DNA of 64,000 nucleotides from Isoetes taiwanensis (GCA_021234155.1 JAJEKV010000055.1:2779090-2843089), one strand, 5' to 3'; positions 23,327 through 34,760 are shown, counted from the first letter of the stretch. Notes: generated from the sequence alone by a model not told the origin. Translations and numbers: made by a program.

Positions 23327-23593
23327 CTACTCCGGGTTGGGAGCAGAGGTGATGCGAAGGATATGGTACCAATTGTACTCGGGGTCCCAGCGCAGGTGAA
23401 TCACCACCTCCATCCCGTTGGTGTGGGGATCGGGATGCTCAACCATCCCACGGCACCACCCATCCATGGCAATGCCACGGTTGTGGCACCTCCACAGGTC
23501 CAAGCAGTCCATCTTGCATGTTATCCACTCAAGGCAGTTCGAAGGCATGGTGCAATTGTCGTGAAGTCCTGCAGCAGCCATACTGAGCGCCAT
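23327..23593 (-). CDS. Conserved antisense ORF of element B (unknown function)
   Basis: Minus-strand ORF from ATG 23593 (MALSMAAAG) or ATG 23548 (MPSNC) to a stop shared with element A. The 73 residues from MPSNC match the element A product at 61 positions with no indel. Conserved features are EWITCKMDCLDLWRCHNRG, a GWC, EHPDP, HLRWDPE and the C-terminal ITSAPNPE. The product is small, rich in Cys and Trp, and probably soluble. It lies between the integrase stop and ORF3 with its own upstream TATA box. No family recognised. It stays open while the sense frames on both sides are broken, which suggests selection or recent function, though chance conservation is possible in a short ORF. Confidence 0.6.
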   Translation of the reverse strand: MALSMAAAGLHDNCTMPSNCLEWITCKMDCLDLWRCHNRGIAMDGWCRGMVEHPDPHTNGMEVVIHLRWDPEYNWYHILRITSAPNPE

Positions 23594-23622
23594 CGGGTGT
23601 CTCAGCTTCACCCACTGTTTGT

Positions 23623-23630
23623 CTTATATA
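23623..23630 (-). promoter_or_regulatory. Minus-strand TATA box ahead of the antisense ORF (element B)
   Basis: TATATAAG on the minus strand, conserved with 4429-4436. It lies 30 bases before the upstream ATG and 75 before the ATG shared with element A, which favours the shared ATG as start. Confidence 0.5.
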
Positions 23631-24133
23631 GCCAACCGAGGACGTCCCTGTCGACGTGGACCAATCAGAAAATTCGCCAACGTGTTAGCAATGCAAGGCT
23701 CTTTCTAATTCCAGAATCCTTTCTCACGCTGCATATCTAGCCATGGTACCTTCTGACATTCCCTTTTGATGATATCCCGCCTCGAGTTGCCAGCATTAAA
23801 TGACATTCCCTCCTTTTACGCCCGCCAGTCATTAATCTGGGTACATCTGCCACCTGTCACATCCGCTTGTGAAGTTCACGATTCATCTCCACCGTTCATC
23901 ATTTTTCCCTTCCTTGTTTGGGGACTTAGCCAAATTGTTGCCTCTCAAACGCCTCCCCTGGATCTACTGCCACCTGGCAACATCCACGACTGCTGTTTCC
24001 TCTTCATCATGCGTCTTCACCAACACTTGCGCGCCCTAAAACCTTTTCGTCTGTCTTTTCCTTCCACTTCCGCTCTTCCTCCTCCGGCCGCTCACGCCAA
24101 GTTCATCACATCTCCGTTCCGCAGTATTTCCAA

Positions 24134-27100
24134 ATGGCCATCACACAAAGATTTCCTCAGCTTCAATCCTCTGCTCCACGAGATCCGGCTCTTTTTGAGT
24201 CGACAAACTTCACCGCACCAACTTTCAGAGAAACCCTAATGGGCCCGAGTCGAGATGTTGCAGAACGCCATGGGCTGCTCTTCATGTCCACCATGGACCT
24301 GCCTGCACCAAATCTAGCGCAACTCCACCAGTTTGTGGCTCATATGGTTAACACCACCGATGGCTATGAGACCACTGTTGACGGGACCAAAATTTCGCTT
24401 ACCGCGGGCCTCCTTTCTGAGGTATTTAAAATTCCTTTCGGAGACCTTGTTTATCTTGCACTGCAATCAATGATCAGGATGTCTCTGTGTATGGCGCACT
24501 TCCTTACCAAGCCACTGTCCACCGACTTTCCAACATTGCCAAACCTCATGACTCTTTTGTCAAATTCTTATGGAGAAAATTCTATGGGTATTCTATCAAG
24601 AACACCCACATCAATAAACCCTTCTACAATGTTGTCATCATGGCAATCAATTCCCCTCTTGATCTGGACTGGAACCACATTTTGCTTTTCCGTCTTCTCC
24701 ACGAAATTGATCGAGTCCGGGCGAACCCTTCTTCAAGCTCTGAAACCTCTATGGGAGCCCATTTGCAAGCCCTAATCCGTCATCACTGCCCTACCCCTGT
24801 TTCTTCCAGATCCTCCACACAGTCTTATCACACTCTTCCCAAAAACCCTCCGGGGGAACCTTCAAAAAATCCTCAATCCTCTCATCCTTCTCAGAAAAAA
24901 ACCACCTCCCATGTCACCCTTTCTTCCACTGACACCATGCCCCGTCATTCTCATGCAAACTCTCAGACATCATAGACACAACATCAGCAGGGCCCTGTAC
25001 CACCTCCTACACGGCAGACCCTCTATCAATATCAGCAAGAAGTTCAAGCAGCTGTCCACCAGCTTCAAGCCTCCAACGAAACGTTTATGAATGAAGTTCA
25101 AGCTTACATGGAAGCCTCAGAGGCTGCTCGCAGGGATTTCCAAGCTGCAACTGCGCGCATCATCTCCCTAGAAGATCAACCGCAAAGACAAAGCATGGGG
25201 CTCTGCATACGGACCGGTGACTCTTCAAAGCAAGCCACCGTGATAAATATAATCAAAAATGGCCGGATGATCACACAAAATACGGTAGATCTCCGTAAAA
25301 AATCATAAAGATCTTATTCTTACATACCAAAGCCAAGGAAACCCGCTTTGAAGCACAAGAGAAAGCATTCAAAAGACGTTACTTTACTCGCAAGCCGTAA
25401 AACACACCGAGCTTTCTCACGACCACACATCTCGTGTCCACGACCTTTTGAGAAAGATACCGCGCCACGAGTTGGAGACTCAGCTCTTCACGATGACCGG
25501 TCAACTCTAGCTCCTCCAGAACCAACTTCATGATGCAGACAAGCAGAAAATCATTGAGGATGCGAAATTGCCACTCTTCGGCTTCAACATGCTACCTATG
25601 CCGTCTCATCCTCTCGTGGCAACGCCTTCAACGCGGGCCAAGGATCCACCACGCCTTTTACTTGAAAAAAGGACAATCAGATCCGTTGACTGAACTCCAG
25701 CCCAAAGACGCTTATTCAATCCGGCAGAGGACGCTCAATGTATGCAGGATGGCGATCTTGACATAGCAAGTCCGCATTACGTAAGATTTCGCGGCCCCAC
25801 TAGCTATTTGGATTATGTGGTTGCCCGACGCCACCAATTCCTTCTGAAGTGGTATGCCGCAGGCGGTCAAGTTAATACACAACCTTTACACAGTGGGGAC
25901 TTTCTCCGGATCTGGTCCGACCTCTCCGTTGCAGATAAAGGCTTGCTCTGTGCTCTTTTGGTCTATGAGCAGGTCACCTGTGAAGATCCTGACTTAATCA
26001 CTTTCAGGGTTGTTCAGCCCATGGCCTATGTCTTCCATGATTTTTATCTGGCTGACACGCAAGATCAATTCAGTGATGAAGCCCACCGCATTTTTCAGGG
26101 TGACTCTAATGCTGCTTGGCTGTTACAGGATTCCAACCCCTATTTCAGCAATCATGATCACACTCACACCTTTGCCACGGAGTACATGCCTGAGTTGGCA
26201 CATCATTTACCTTTATGGCAAGCATAAACACTGACCCAGGTGCGGAAACTCTTAGCAAATCCGGAAGATCTTCAATTTGCCCAGATATATATGCAACACC
26301 TAGGTGGGTATAATCAGTTGAGGGCTCTCCTTGAAAGCAAGACCCAACCCACGGGATGGGTCAATCCTCCGGTATATTCACAGCTCTCAGGAGCCCAATG
26401 GGACCATTGGTGTCGTGCATTGGATCAAGACCTTGTTCGGGAATTCCGAGAGCTTGCTCAATAGCCCACGCCCACGGGTCTGGCACAGTCACCCTATGCT
26501 TCATTAGGAGCACCCGCGACGCCTTCTCACACTCCGACCGGCGCGCTTCACTTCTGGACACCCGTTATGGACGGCCATGCTGGGTGGACTCCTCCTCAAA
26601 TTGCCACAGATCTCCGATGGGATCCACGCTTTGTGCGACGCTCCCATTGGGAAAATGGTGCCACTCTGGACCATACTGAAAACTGGATTTATGTGGCAAA
26701 TGAGCGTGGTTGGCAGACGCATGCGCAAGCAGTCTATGGCCTCACTCTCTTCTTGGAACGGGCTGCCACCTCACCTGATCCCTCGATCCATCGTCAAGCA
26801 GGTTTTTGTGCTGCTCTGAAATGCCTTTTGGTAAGCTCCCTAAATAGGCAGCGCCCCATTTTCCACTGCAACCCGAATGCCAGCGTCAGTGCATTTGGTC
26901 TTCAGACTTGCCTCCTCATGGAATGCCAATTTATTCCCGCTGAAGCGCACGCTGCTCTTGAAGAAATGGTCGCCTCATGATTTCTTATTAATGCTCATCC
27001 TGCCATTGGGCTCAACACTCCTGCCGACAGGACCTCATTGGACAGTATCATAATGGTGTGCGTCCCCACTCTCGCGAAGATGACTTCCAAACTCCTGGGT

Positions 27101-27161
27101 TCCCATCCTCCGAATCACTTCCTCCTTTTCTTGACACTGAGTGTCGTTTGGTGGGGGGGAG
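24134..27161 (+). pseudogene. Element B ORF3: ~1000-aa coiled-coil protein (few frameshifts)
   Basis: ATG 24134 opens MAITQRFPQLQSSAPRD. The N-terminal region reads in one frame to about 24430 (DVAERHGLLF, DLPAPNLAQLHQFVAHMV, VDGTKISL), then shifts (HINKPFYNVVIMAIN, LLFRLLHEIDRVRANP). A Ser/Pro/Thr-rich part (24770-24970) precedes a coiled coil (25080-25600, decayed). The C-terminal domain is well kept: YLDYVVARRHQFLLKWYA (25805), VQPMAYVFHDFYLAD (26005), YMQHLGGYNQLRALLESK (26290), WDHWCRALDQDLV (26400), WDPRFVRRSHW (26620), ENWIYVANERGWQ (26680). Amino acids are kept better than bases between A and B, a sign of past constraint. Function unknown; no membrane segments. Confidence 0.7.
27150..27161 (+). 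other. Polypurine tract of element B
   Basis: ggtgggggggag immediately before the TGTTAG of the 3' LTR; the usual plus-strand primer site. The same purine run precedes both 3' LTRs of element A. Confidence 0.8.
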
Positions 27162-27729
27162 TGTTAGCCCTGTACGTACTGGTACAGGACTATTCATGCA
27201 CACAAAGGACCAGGTCAAGAACAAGGAGACGACCACGGGTCAGACGTCCAAAGGTCCTCAGAAGACCAAGGCACAAAGAGCCAAAGCCACACGGCCAAAA
27301 GGAGGAGAAAGACAGAGAAATGACGCGTGTCTCGGGCCGGCTATTTCGTGGTTTTCAAGAGGCACCACCGGGTGTCCTACAAATCAGGCCTTCATTCAAG
27401 GAGTCAAGACCGAAGTCGGGTTGATTTTATCTATATTGGGCCAAAGGCCGTTGTACTATATATATAGCAGATGTAGCCCTCACGGCATGAGTTTTGAGTC
27501 TTATTTCATTTTTCTGTCTTCTCTCATTTTGGAGAGCTCATGTATTCTTATGATATCAAGGAGTTCATTGCTTGACCATTGTTCTCTCATTGTGTCTTCT
27601 GTTTTCTCATTGTTCTCTCATCGTTCTTTTGCAAATCCCGCGTGACACAGCTACCGGATCCTCCTGTTTGATCCACGTGTCCTCACAGAGGGCTGTCTTG
27701 CAGGAGTCCCCGAACCCAGACCCCAAACA
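27162..27729 (+). repeat. Element B 3' LTR (568 bp)
   Basis: TGTTAGCCC to CCAAACA, followed by the target duplication aaatt (27730-27734). TATATATA lies near 27457. Confidence 0.95.
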
Positions 27730-27995
27730 AAATTGTCAAAACAATTCAAGAAAGTGAAAGAAAGGAAGAACATACAAAAATACATCTAGGTCAAACTAAT
27801 ACCTTCAAGATAAGGATTGGAGAAAAGCTCAGTGGTTGGGAAAAGGGCAGATGATTCTATCGGTTGAGGAGGATCGATCGGGAAGATTTAACCCCAAATT
27901 TGGTTTCTCATTTTTAGTAACGTATGTTCTGGCGTGATTGCAGTACGACACGAATCATTAAAACGGATTTATATTATACATTTGTAAATGTAAAC
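27730..27995 (-). repeat. LINE-derived array unit 4, second piece
   Basis: Continues the unit cut by element B (aaattgtcaaaacaattc) up to taaac, where element C begins. Units 1-3 show the uninterrupted site aaatgtaaactagagg. Confidence 0.85.
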
Positions 27996-29975
27996 TGTTG
28001 AAGGTTTTCCTGGACAAAACCCTCAACCTCAAGGGTATAGGACCTCCAGGTTGCTATAGGCAACCACTCTGTAGAGAATTCTGCAAATACTATGCTCAAG
28101 AACTCGAATAGATCAGTTTCCCTAAACAGAAAAAAACCAATCACAGCAAAAAACTTGCCCTGGGACAATCTTTGTGAGTTTTTTCTACAATTCCAATCCA
28201 CAAAGCTTCTAGACAATATGCTTGATTAGTATACCAAGGCCTATTTGCAGATTCCTTAGGCTTCTCTATGGAATTGAGCTTACTGACCAAGTCAATTTTG
28301 AGTCAATATCCCAACCCGAGAGCTTGTTTTGCCAATTCTTGAGATCGAGCACTTTTTTTAGTTTTGACAATTGATTTAACTTCTAATGACTCTGCAGACT
28401 AAGTGCATATGTATCACAAAAGCAATTTGCAGCCATTTTTGTGGGGAAAAAATGTTTATCAGCTAATACAGTTCTTGATTCAAGAATGAACAAACAGATG
28501 GGTTCTAGAGATATGTTTTAATGTTTTTTGGGATGGTACTTATTATAAAGACCCTATGGTGCAAGAAAACTAATTCAGGTATTGCTAATAACCTCTATTT
28601 TCTGTGTTTTATGGATTTTTAGCATAAAGGAATAAGAATTCACATTGTTAAATAACAATAGTACTTACCAAGGTCGGATTTTCTCTCATTTGATTATCAC
28701 ATAGAAGGTAAACATCAATTCCCAAGCTCACAGTCTTGGGCACAGGATCCAAAATAATCATAAGAAGGTAAACAATCAGGTTTTTTGCATTAAATTCAAA
28801 TAAACTTCATGCAAGGCAGGCCGAGGATTGGATGAAACATGGCGCACGAGGATTGGGCAACGTGGCGCACGAGGATTGGATGAAATCATACCTAGGCAAA
28901 GGGTTCATAGGAAATAATTGCTCGCACATATTTTTTCTTTTTAAATGGTATGATCACGTGGTAAGTAGGGTATGTGTAAGCAGCCAAAGGTGACGTGGCA
29001 TGTGATGACTTGGCATATGGTGACTTGAATTTTCCTCTAGTCAAAACTTTGTGAGATGAAAGAAGGAATATGATGTGTGAAAGAAGGAATATGATGTGTG
29101 ATGAGGTGGCTAACTTTTGGTGGAGTGGATGATGACATGGCATGGTAACATGGCAAAAATCTTTTCTCCTAGTCAACAACTTGTGTGAGATGAAAAAACA
29201 AAATGGTAGATGACATGTATGGTGAGGTGGCATTTTTGGTGAGGTGGATGGTGATGTGGCACAATTATATGCACTTTGGGTATGTAACCTTGATAATGCT
29301 TAAGCCAAATTTGCCCAAGTAACTTTGTAATAGAGATGAGTGTTTGAAAAACAAAATGATGGATGACATGTATGGTGAGGTGGCATGTTTGGTGAGGTGG
29401 ATGATGATGTGGCATAATTATATGCACTTTTGGCACGAAATCTTAATAATGCTTAGACCAAATTTTGCCCAAGTGACTTTGTAATGGGAATGAGTGTTTT
29501 TCTCCCTCCCTTTTGCTTTAGAGAGAGAGTGTGCCCTATTGGCCATTAATATGCCAATTTCAATAGGGATTTAGGGAAATAGTGGATGTGTGATGGAGTG
29601 TGTGTTGTTCTTGACTAGGAGATAGATTAAGCCATTTTGGATTTGAATAATGGTGAGTAAAAGGAGGCAATTGGAGTCAAGGAGTTCTTTAAGGTATAGA
29701 TCATGCCAAAGAACTTGAATGAATATCTTACTTCTTAGGGGGTCTTCCAATCTTGATCTTGCCATAGAGCTTCCTTATGTTGACCTTGCACTACATTTTG
29801 ACCTTCAACCCTTCTTTGCAATACTTCAAATGAGAGTCCTTGCTTGGTTCTTCAACTTGAGGTTGCTTGAATTGTCTTGAGGATGCAGACTTGGTATATG
29901 CACATATTTCAGCAAATTGTTAGCCATCAATGAGAAATGTCAATTGCTCTTCTATGCTGCCAAATTGTGGCAGCA
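27996..29975 (-). repeat. Element C left LTR, now a solo LTR with TSD taaac
   Basis: 1980 bp, TGTTGAAGG to GGCAGCA on the plus strand. It is flanked by taaac at 27991-27995 and 29976-29980, with array unit sequence on both sides. Relative to the right LTR it lacks ~300 bases near 28821 and has there a short triplicate of cacgaggattgg. It contains a ~150-bp tandem duplication (about 29194-29343 and 29344-29497). The site gcaatacttcaaatg (29818-29832) is the empty form of the L1 insertion in the right LTR. Confidence 0.85.
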
Positions 29976-30768
29976 TAAACTAGAGGCCAACTTTTTAGCA
30001 ACCCTTTCTTGCTTCTACCCCCAAATGGTGTTGCGTGTCATCTGGGGTGTAGCTAAGAGGTCCACATCATGAGCGTATATGAGCTATTTAATTATGTGAT
30101 GCATGAGCTGAGCTTTTGCTCCTTCGTGTTCAAGAAGCCAACCTTCCAATTGATCAATATAAAGGCCAAGCAATGTAGGAAAGAGTGGGCATCCCTAGCA
30201 GACTCCAATATTGCTCACGACAGGCTGTCCCAATGATGTCAATTGGCTTGAGCATACGTCATACAATCTGTATATTGTATTTTGAAAATCCATAGATATC
30301 TTCAATAACCTCAATTTGTCCCACAATTTCTCCAGAGCCACAGTATCGAAAGCCTTTGAAAAATACACAAAGAAGTAGTATAGGTCTTTAGAATGAAGAT
30401 ATGATCAATGATGCAGTGTCGAGATCGAATCCTGCATGTGTGAGAGCCCACACCTCTGTTTCCTTTGTCTACATTGTCAAGTGTTGCTCGAGAATGTTGA
30501 CCAACAGTTTTACAAAGAGCGAACTGTACCATGATGGTTCTGTAATTGGCCGGGCAGTGAGGGTCCCTGCCTTGTAGATGGTAACAACCCTGCTAGTGGT
30601 CCACTCTAGGGGGGAACTTTCATGTAATGCTTGTTGAACAATGCTGTTAGGATGGGCATTATTGAAGGCCATGTCCATCTGAGCAACTCTTCTTGCATGT
30701 CGTTTAAATCTATCGCCTTGCCATCGGCAAGACATTGTAAGCCATTGGCAACCTTTGTCTCTGTAATG
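29976..30768 (-). repeat. LINE-derived array fragment trapped inside element C
   Basis: Begins taaactagaggcc and runs through motif C (YAHD) and motif A (YFSKAFD) to gtaatgac, where it joins the integrase region of element C. Its variants (e.g. cttttgctccttcgtg) are shared only with 40622-41420, so these two are a recent duplicate pair. Confidence 0.8.
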
Positions 30769-31414
30769 ACATCAACCTGACAAACCTATCTTTGAGGGCT
30801 TCCTCCATTTCCATATTTATTTTGTGTGCTAGTCTCAGGGATGGCAGCTCAAGCTCTATTGGCACAATGGATTCTATGCCATAAACCAAACTGAAAGGTG
30901 TATGCTTGGTAGCTGTTTTAATAGTGGTTCTATAGGCCCATAATGCATCATGAAGTTTAACATGCCAATCTCTTTTGGACATGCTTATGGTCTTTTGTAG
31001 AATTGATTTGAGGACTTTGTTTGTGGATTCAGCTTGGCCATTGCCTTGGGGATAATAAGCAGAACTCTTAACATGTTTGATCTTCAATGTGGCTAATAAT
31101 GTGGCAATGACCTCATTGATGAACTGGCTACCTCTATCAGATATTAACTTAAAAGGAATAACAAACCTGGCACATATGTTTTCATGCAGAAATCTTGCTA
31201 TGGTCATGGCATTAGCCTGCCTGAGTGGCATTGATTCAGCCCATTTTGTGAAGTAGTCTGTTGCAACAAGCACATATTCATGTTGAGCAGATGAAGGTGG
31301 ATCTATAGGGCCAATAAAGTCTAAACCCCAGACTTGGAATGGTCCTGGGGATGTAATAGCTGTGAGGGGAGCTGGCTGCAGGATCCTTTTGCAAATATTT
31401 GACACTTGTGGCAA
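30769..31414 (-). pseudogene. Element C integrase core, C-terminal part deleted
   Basis: Read on the minus strand from 31414: GLDFIGPIDPP, VATDYFTKWAESMPL, LISDRGSQFINEV and NGQAESTNKVLKS, so all of D, D and E are present. The domain continues to ALKDRFVRLM and then runs into array sequence at about 30769, losing the integrase C terminus and the polyprotein stop. A frameshift near 31400 separates it from its zinc finger (CHDGICGGHY, CHKC), which sits in the neighbouring frame. Confidence 0.85.
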
Positions 31415-33112
31415 CTTTTGATCATATTATAACAATCTTTAAACAAAGAAGGCCAGTAGTACCCAGACCTTAAAATCTTCTTGTCTGTAGTATCTGCTGC
31501 ATAATGTCCCCCACATATCCCATCATGACACGCTTCAATAACCAATTTTGCTTCCTCCTCGCTGACACATCTCATCAATACTCCTTCTTTGTCTGCCCTG
31601 CATAAAACATTGTTAATGAGTCTAAATTTACTGCATTTCTCCTGGAACCTCCTCTGTTGGCTGGTGCTCAAGCCTTGGGGTTGTTCACCTAGGTACCTCT
31701 TTATTTCCTCTTGCCAATCTGTTTCTTCTACACAAGAGATCAGAAAGTTAGTTTCACTGTCAATTTCATCTTCTTCCAAACCATCTTGGTCCTCATGTTC
31801 AAAGAAAATGTAGGGAAGGTATGCACTGGGGTCCTCAATGGTTTTAATCACCTTTACATTGATATTATAGGTCTGCACTTTGCATGCCCATTTGTAGATT
31901 TTGACCTTGTGTTGTTTTTTTGCAAAAAGCAAAGCCATAGGATTTTGTCTCATTAGAACTTGTACCTCACTATTCTGAAAAAGGTGTCTTTGTCTATCTA
32001 TGAGGAATATAAGAGCAGTTGCACTCTTTTCAAGCCTAGAGTACCTAACTTCTGTATCTGACCAGACTTTACTAGCAAACATGACAACCATATTGCTTTG
32101 TAATAGAGCTACCCCTATAGCCTTTTTTGTTATACTAAAAGCTTGGAAAGATTTCATAGGATCTGGAGGTTTTAACAAGGTGGACTCACAGATAGCCTGA
32201 ATTATTTTGTCAAATGCCTCTTGACAAGGTTCAGTCCACTCAACCCGAATGTGCTTACTCTTTTGCTTTGTAAATTTTCCTATCTTTGTCAGATTTGTAA
32301 TAGGGCTAACTGTATGGGAAAAATGTGGCACATACATTCTGAGAAAACTTGTCATACCTAAGAAGCTTTTCACCTGTTTGATAGTCTTTGGTGGAGTGAG
32401 TCTCTTTAGTGCTTCTATCTTGCTTTCAGCCACTTGAATGCCCTTGGTGGATATCTCATGCCCCAACAAATCTCCTTTTGAACATAGAAACATACATTTC
32501 TTAGGGTTCAAACTTACCCCTTTCCCTGCACATAGCAAAGAGTTTAGTCAAATAGTCCAAGTGTTTATCAAATGAAGTACCTAAGCATAAATCATCTAAA
32601 AAAACCCTGAACAAATATGATGGCATTTCTTTAAATATAGTATCCATGGCTCTTTGGAATGTAGCTGAAGCATTCATGAGACCAAAGGGCATCCTTTTCA
32701 TGGCAAATGTTCCCCAAAGTGTGATGAATGATGTCTTAGGCTGATCTTCTTCTTTAATGCTGATTTGGTTAAAACCAGAGAATCCATCGAGGAAGGAGTA
32801 TATTTCCTTACCTGCCACAGCATGTAGAACCTGTTCCAGAAAGGGTAAGGGATAGCAATCCTTAATAGTAGCCTTATTTAGATCTCTATAATCTATGCAT
32901 ATCCTTATTGCTTTGTTCTTTTTCTCAACTGGTACAATACATGACAACCATTCAGGGTTTATTATTTCTGTTATGACCCCAGCATCTTTCATTCTGTACA
33001 ACTCTTCCTTTATTAATTCGAGAAGTGCAACATTTATTCTTCTTAGTTTCTGCATAACAGGCTTCTCATTTTCTTTGATCCTAATTTCAAACTCACAGGC
33101 TTTCCTATCCAC
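31321..33112 (-). pseudogene. Element C reverse transcriptase and degenerate RNase H
   Basis: RT is at 32501-33112: RICIDYRDLNKATIKDCYPLPF, YSFLDGFSGFNQISI, MPFGLMNASATFQRAM and the catalytic FLDDLCLG. The frame changes near 32520 and continues NPKKCMFLCSKGDLLGHEIS and QVKSFLGM. The tethered RNase H (about 32100-31900) reads FQAFSITKKAIGVALLQ, YSRLEKSATALIFLIDRQRH and VLMRQNPMALLF. Positions normally D, E and D are not acidic, so the domain should be catalytically dead. The integrase zinc finger follows. An in-frame TAA near 33120 separates this from the protease-aRNase H ORF; the context (FDEWKDVFAWDYK, stop, LIGVDRKACEFEI) shows they were one ORF. Confidence 0.85.
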
Positions 33113-33182
33113 TCCTATCAGTTATTTATAATCCCAAGCAAAAACATCCTTCCATTCATCAAAGAGTTGAGTTACCTGATGT

Positions 33183-34742
33183 TCATCTTCCTTCCTGAAT
33201 AGATCTCCAAGATACAAAAATCTTTCTTGGCCTTCTTTTACTATTTTTTACTTCACTCACCTTTTTTTCTTCACTTGCATTGATTATCAGAATGGGATGT
33301 AACTGCTTCAAGTCCTCTTCTTCTAATTCATCTTCTTTTATTGCTCCCTCTGCTAAGTGCTCAAGTAACACACTCTTGCAAAGAGCATCTGCTTCACTAT
33401 TGAGGTCCCTTGCAACATAGTTGAGTTCCCAGCTGTTGAAACCAGTGAGCTCTGTCAATGCTTGATCCCTGAGGGCTATCATATCTTCTTGCTTGGCCTG
33501 ATATTCTCCTAAAATTTGCCTGCAAACTAATTGGGAATCTCCAAATATCACTATGTCAGTTATACCAATATGTTTGGCTTCTTGAAGACCTGCTATAATG
33601 GCTTTATATTCTGCCATATTCGAGGTAGTATTAGGATAAATCCTTCCTACCTTAGCCAGCAACTTATTTTCTTTATTTTTCAAGATAGCAGCAGAAGAGG
33701 CTATATTTAATTTTTTGGATATTCCACCATCAAACCATAAGAAAGCAAAATTTTCTTGTGAAGGGATGCTAACCTTGGTCAATGACCCTGTCCTTATGTT
33801 GGAAACAGCAAGAGATAACTCATATTCACCAAAAAGGTTTGATGCAAGCATGTCTTCTTCAATAAAGTTTAAGGATTCAAATTCTCCCAGCTTGTTAAGC
33901 AAGGTTACAGTTTTCTTGCCATCTGATATGGTACATTCTCCTTTGGACCAAATAGGTCTTGCATCCACTGTAGAAAGCCATCTCCTGCCTAAGAGTAAAT
34001 CATATATATCTGTTTTATCATCCACACCTTCAAAAGCTACCACAACAAAGTTAGCAGCAACAATAATGCCTTCCACATCAATTAATACATTACTTAGGAT
34101 GCCTATGGGATTGATTCTCGAGTTGGAAAAGGACTTAAGTACCATGGGTGCTTTTTTATCTATTTCTAAGCCACAATACTTCATTATGTGCTGAGGCATG
34201 ACATTCAAAGGAGACCCTCCATCTAGCAATACCTTGGATAAAGTTTGCTTGCCAAGTTTTGCAGCACAAGTGAAAGCTCCTGGATCATATTCATTTTGTA
34301 CCAGCATTTGTTCATTGATATGGTTTGTAAAAGCCACCTGTTCTTCTTGTGTCAAATTCACATGATCTTCCTTGGTTAGACTTAAGACTTTTTCCCTATA
34401 GGATGGTGCAATTCTTAACAAAGTAAGCAAGTCTACACTCACCTTTGCATTCTTCATCAATGAATCAAATTCATCTACCTCTCTTTCTTTTCTTACATAC
34501 CTTTGGTGAGGAGGAATAGGTATAGCCTGATTGTCCTCTCTTTGTTTTTCTTTCAGTATTTTTGGTTCCATTCTTCCTTGAACAACTTCCTCTTCCCTTG
34601 TGTTCTGTATAGCCCTAGTATGTACTGCCATAATCTCCTCCTGCTCTTTTGATTCCTGCATAAACCTAATTGACATCACTGGATCAGTAACAAACCTTAC
34701 TGTTGAAGAAGGTTTTGAGTCTGGAGTAGGGTTGTTTGACAT
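33183..34742 (-). CDS. Element C protease plus archaeal-type RNase H (519 aa)
   Basis: Open from ATG 34742 to 33183. Residues 1-150 are a hydrophilic linker. The aspartic protease spans about 155-265, with VLLDGGSPLNVMP (Asp174) as active site and LLLGRRWLSTVDA near 250. An RNase H of the RVT_3/archaeal type lies at about 331-458: FLWFDGGISKK (Asp338), NMAEYKAIIAGL (Glu378), IFGDSQLV (Asp402) and NSEADAL (Asp452), all four acidic residues present. A charged linker leads on to RT. In known plant Tat elements the second RNase H follows the RT-RNase H and precedes integrase; here it comes before RT. The last residues after about 505 look frameshifted. It would mature gag-pol and cut RNA in the RNA:DNA hybrid. 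Confidence 0.85.
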   Translation of the reverse strand: MSNNPTPDSKPSSTVRFVTDPVMSIRFMQESKEQEEIMAVHTRAIQNTREEEVVQGRMEPKILKEKQREDNQAIPIPPHQRYVRKEREVDEFDSLMKNAKVSVDLLTLLRIAPSYREKVLSLTKEDHVNLTQEEQVAFTNHINEQMLVQNEYDPGAFTCAAKLGKQTLSKVLLDGGSPLNVMPQHIMKYCGLEIDKKAPMVLKSFSNSRINPIGILSNVLIDVEGIIVAANFVVVAFEGVDDKTDIYDLLLGRRWLSTVDARPIWSKGECTISDGKKTVTLLNKLGEFESLNFIEEDMLASNLFGEYELSLAVSNIRTGSLTKVSIPSQENFAFLWFDGGISKKLNIASSAAILKNKENKLLAKVGRIYPNTTSNMAEYKAIIAGLQEAKHIGITDIVIFGDSQLVCRQILGEYQAKQEDMIALRDQALTELTGFNSWELNYVARDLNSEADALCKSVLLEHLAEGAIKEDELEEEDLKQLHPILIINASEEKKVSEVKNSKRRPRKIFVSWRSIQEGR

Positions 34743-34760
34743 GTTTGAGTCAGATTTTTT

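Larger units (their letters stand above)
16760..27729 (+). mobile_element. Element B: complete Tat-like Ty3 LTR retrotransposon (10970 bp)
   Basis: Two LTRs of ~570 bp (16760-17329 and 27162-27729), each TG...CA, with a 5-bp target duplication aaatt. Inside are a primer binding site, gag with three zinc knuckles, protease, RT, RNase H and integrase, a spacer with a conserved antisense ORF, ORF3 and a polypurine tract. It sits in array unit 4. Every sense ORF is broken by indels, so the copy is not autonomous as read. Same family, orientation and layout as element A. Confidence 0.95.

Noticed and set aside
29040-29420. CRISPR-like or satellite array of gtgaggtgg/gatgatgtggca motifs
   Set aside because: The repeats are irregular and belong to a two-fold duplication inside an LTR; no regular spacers.
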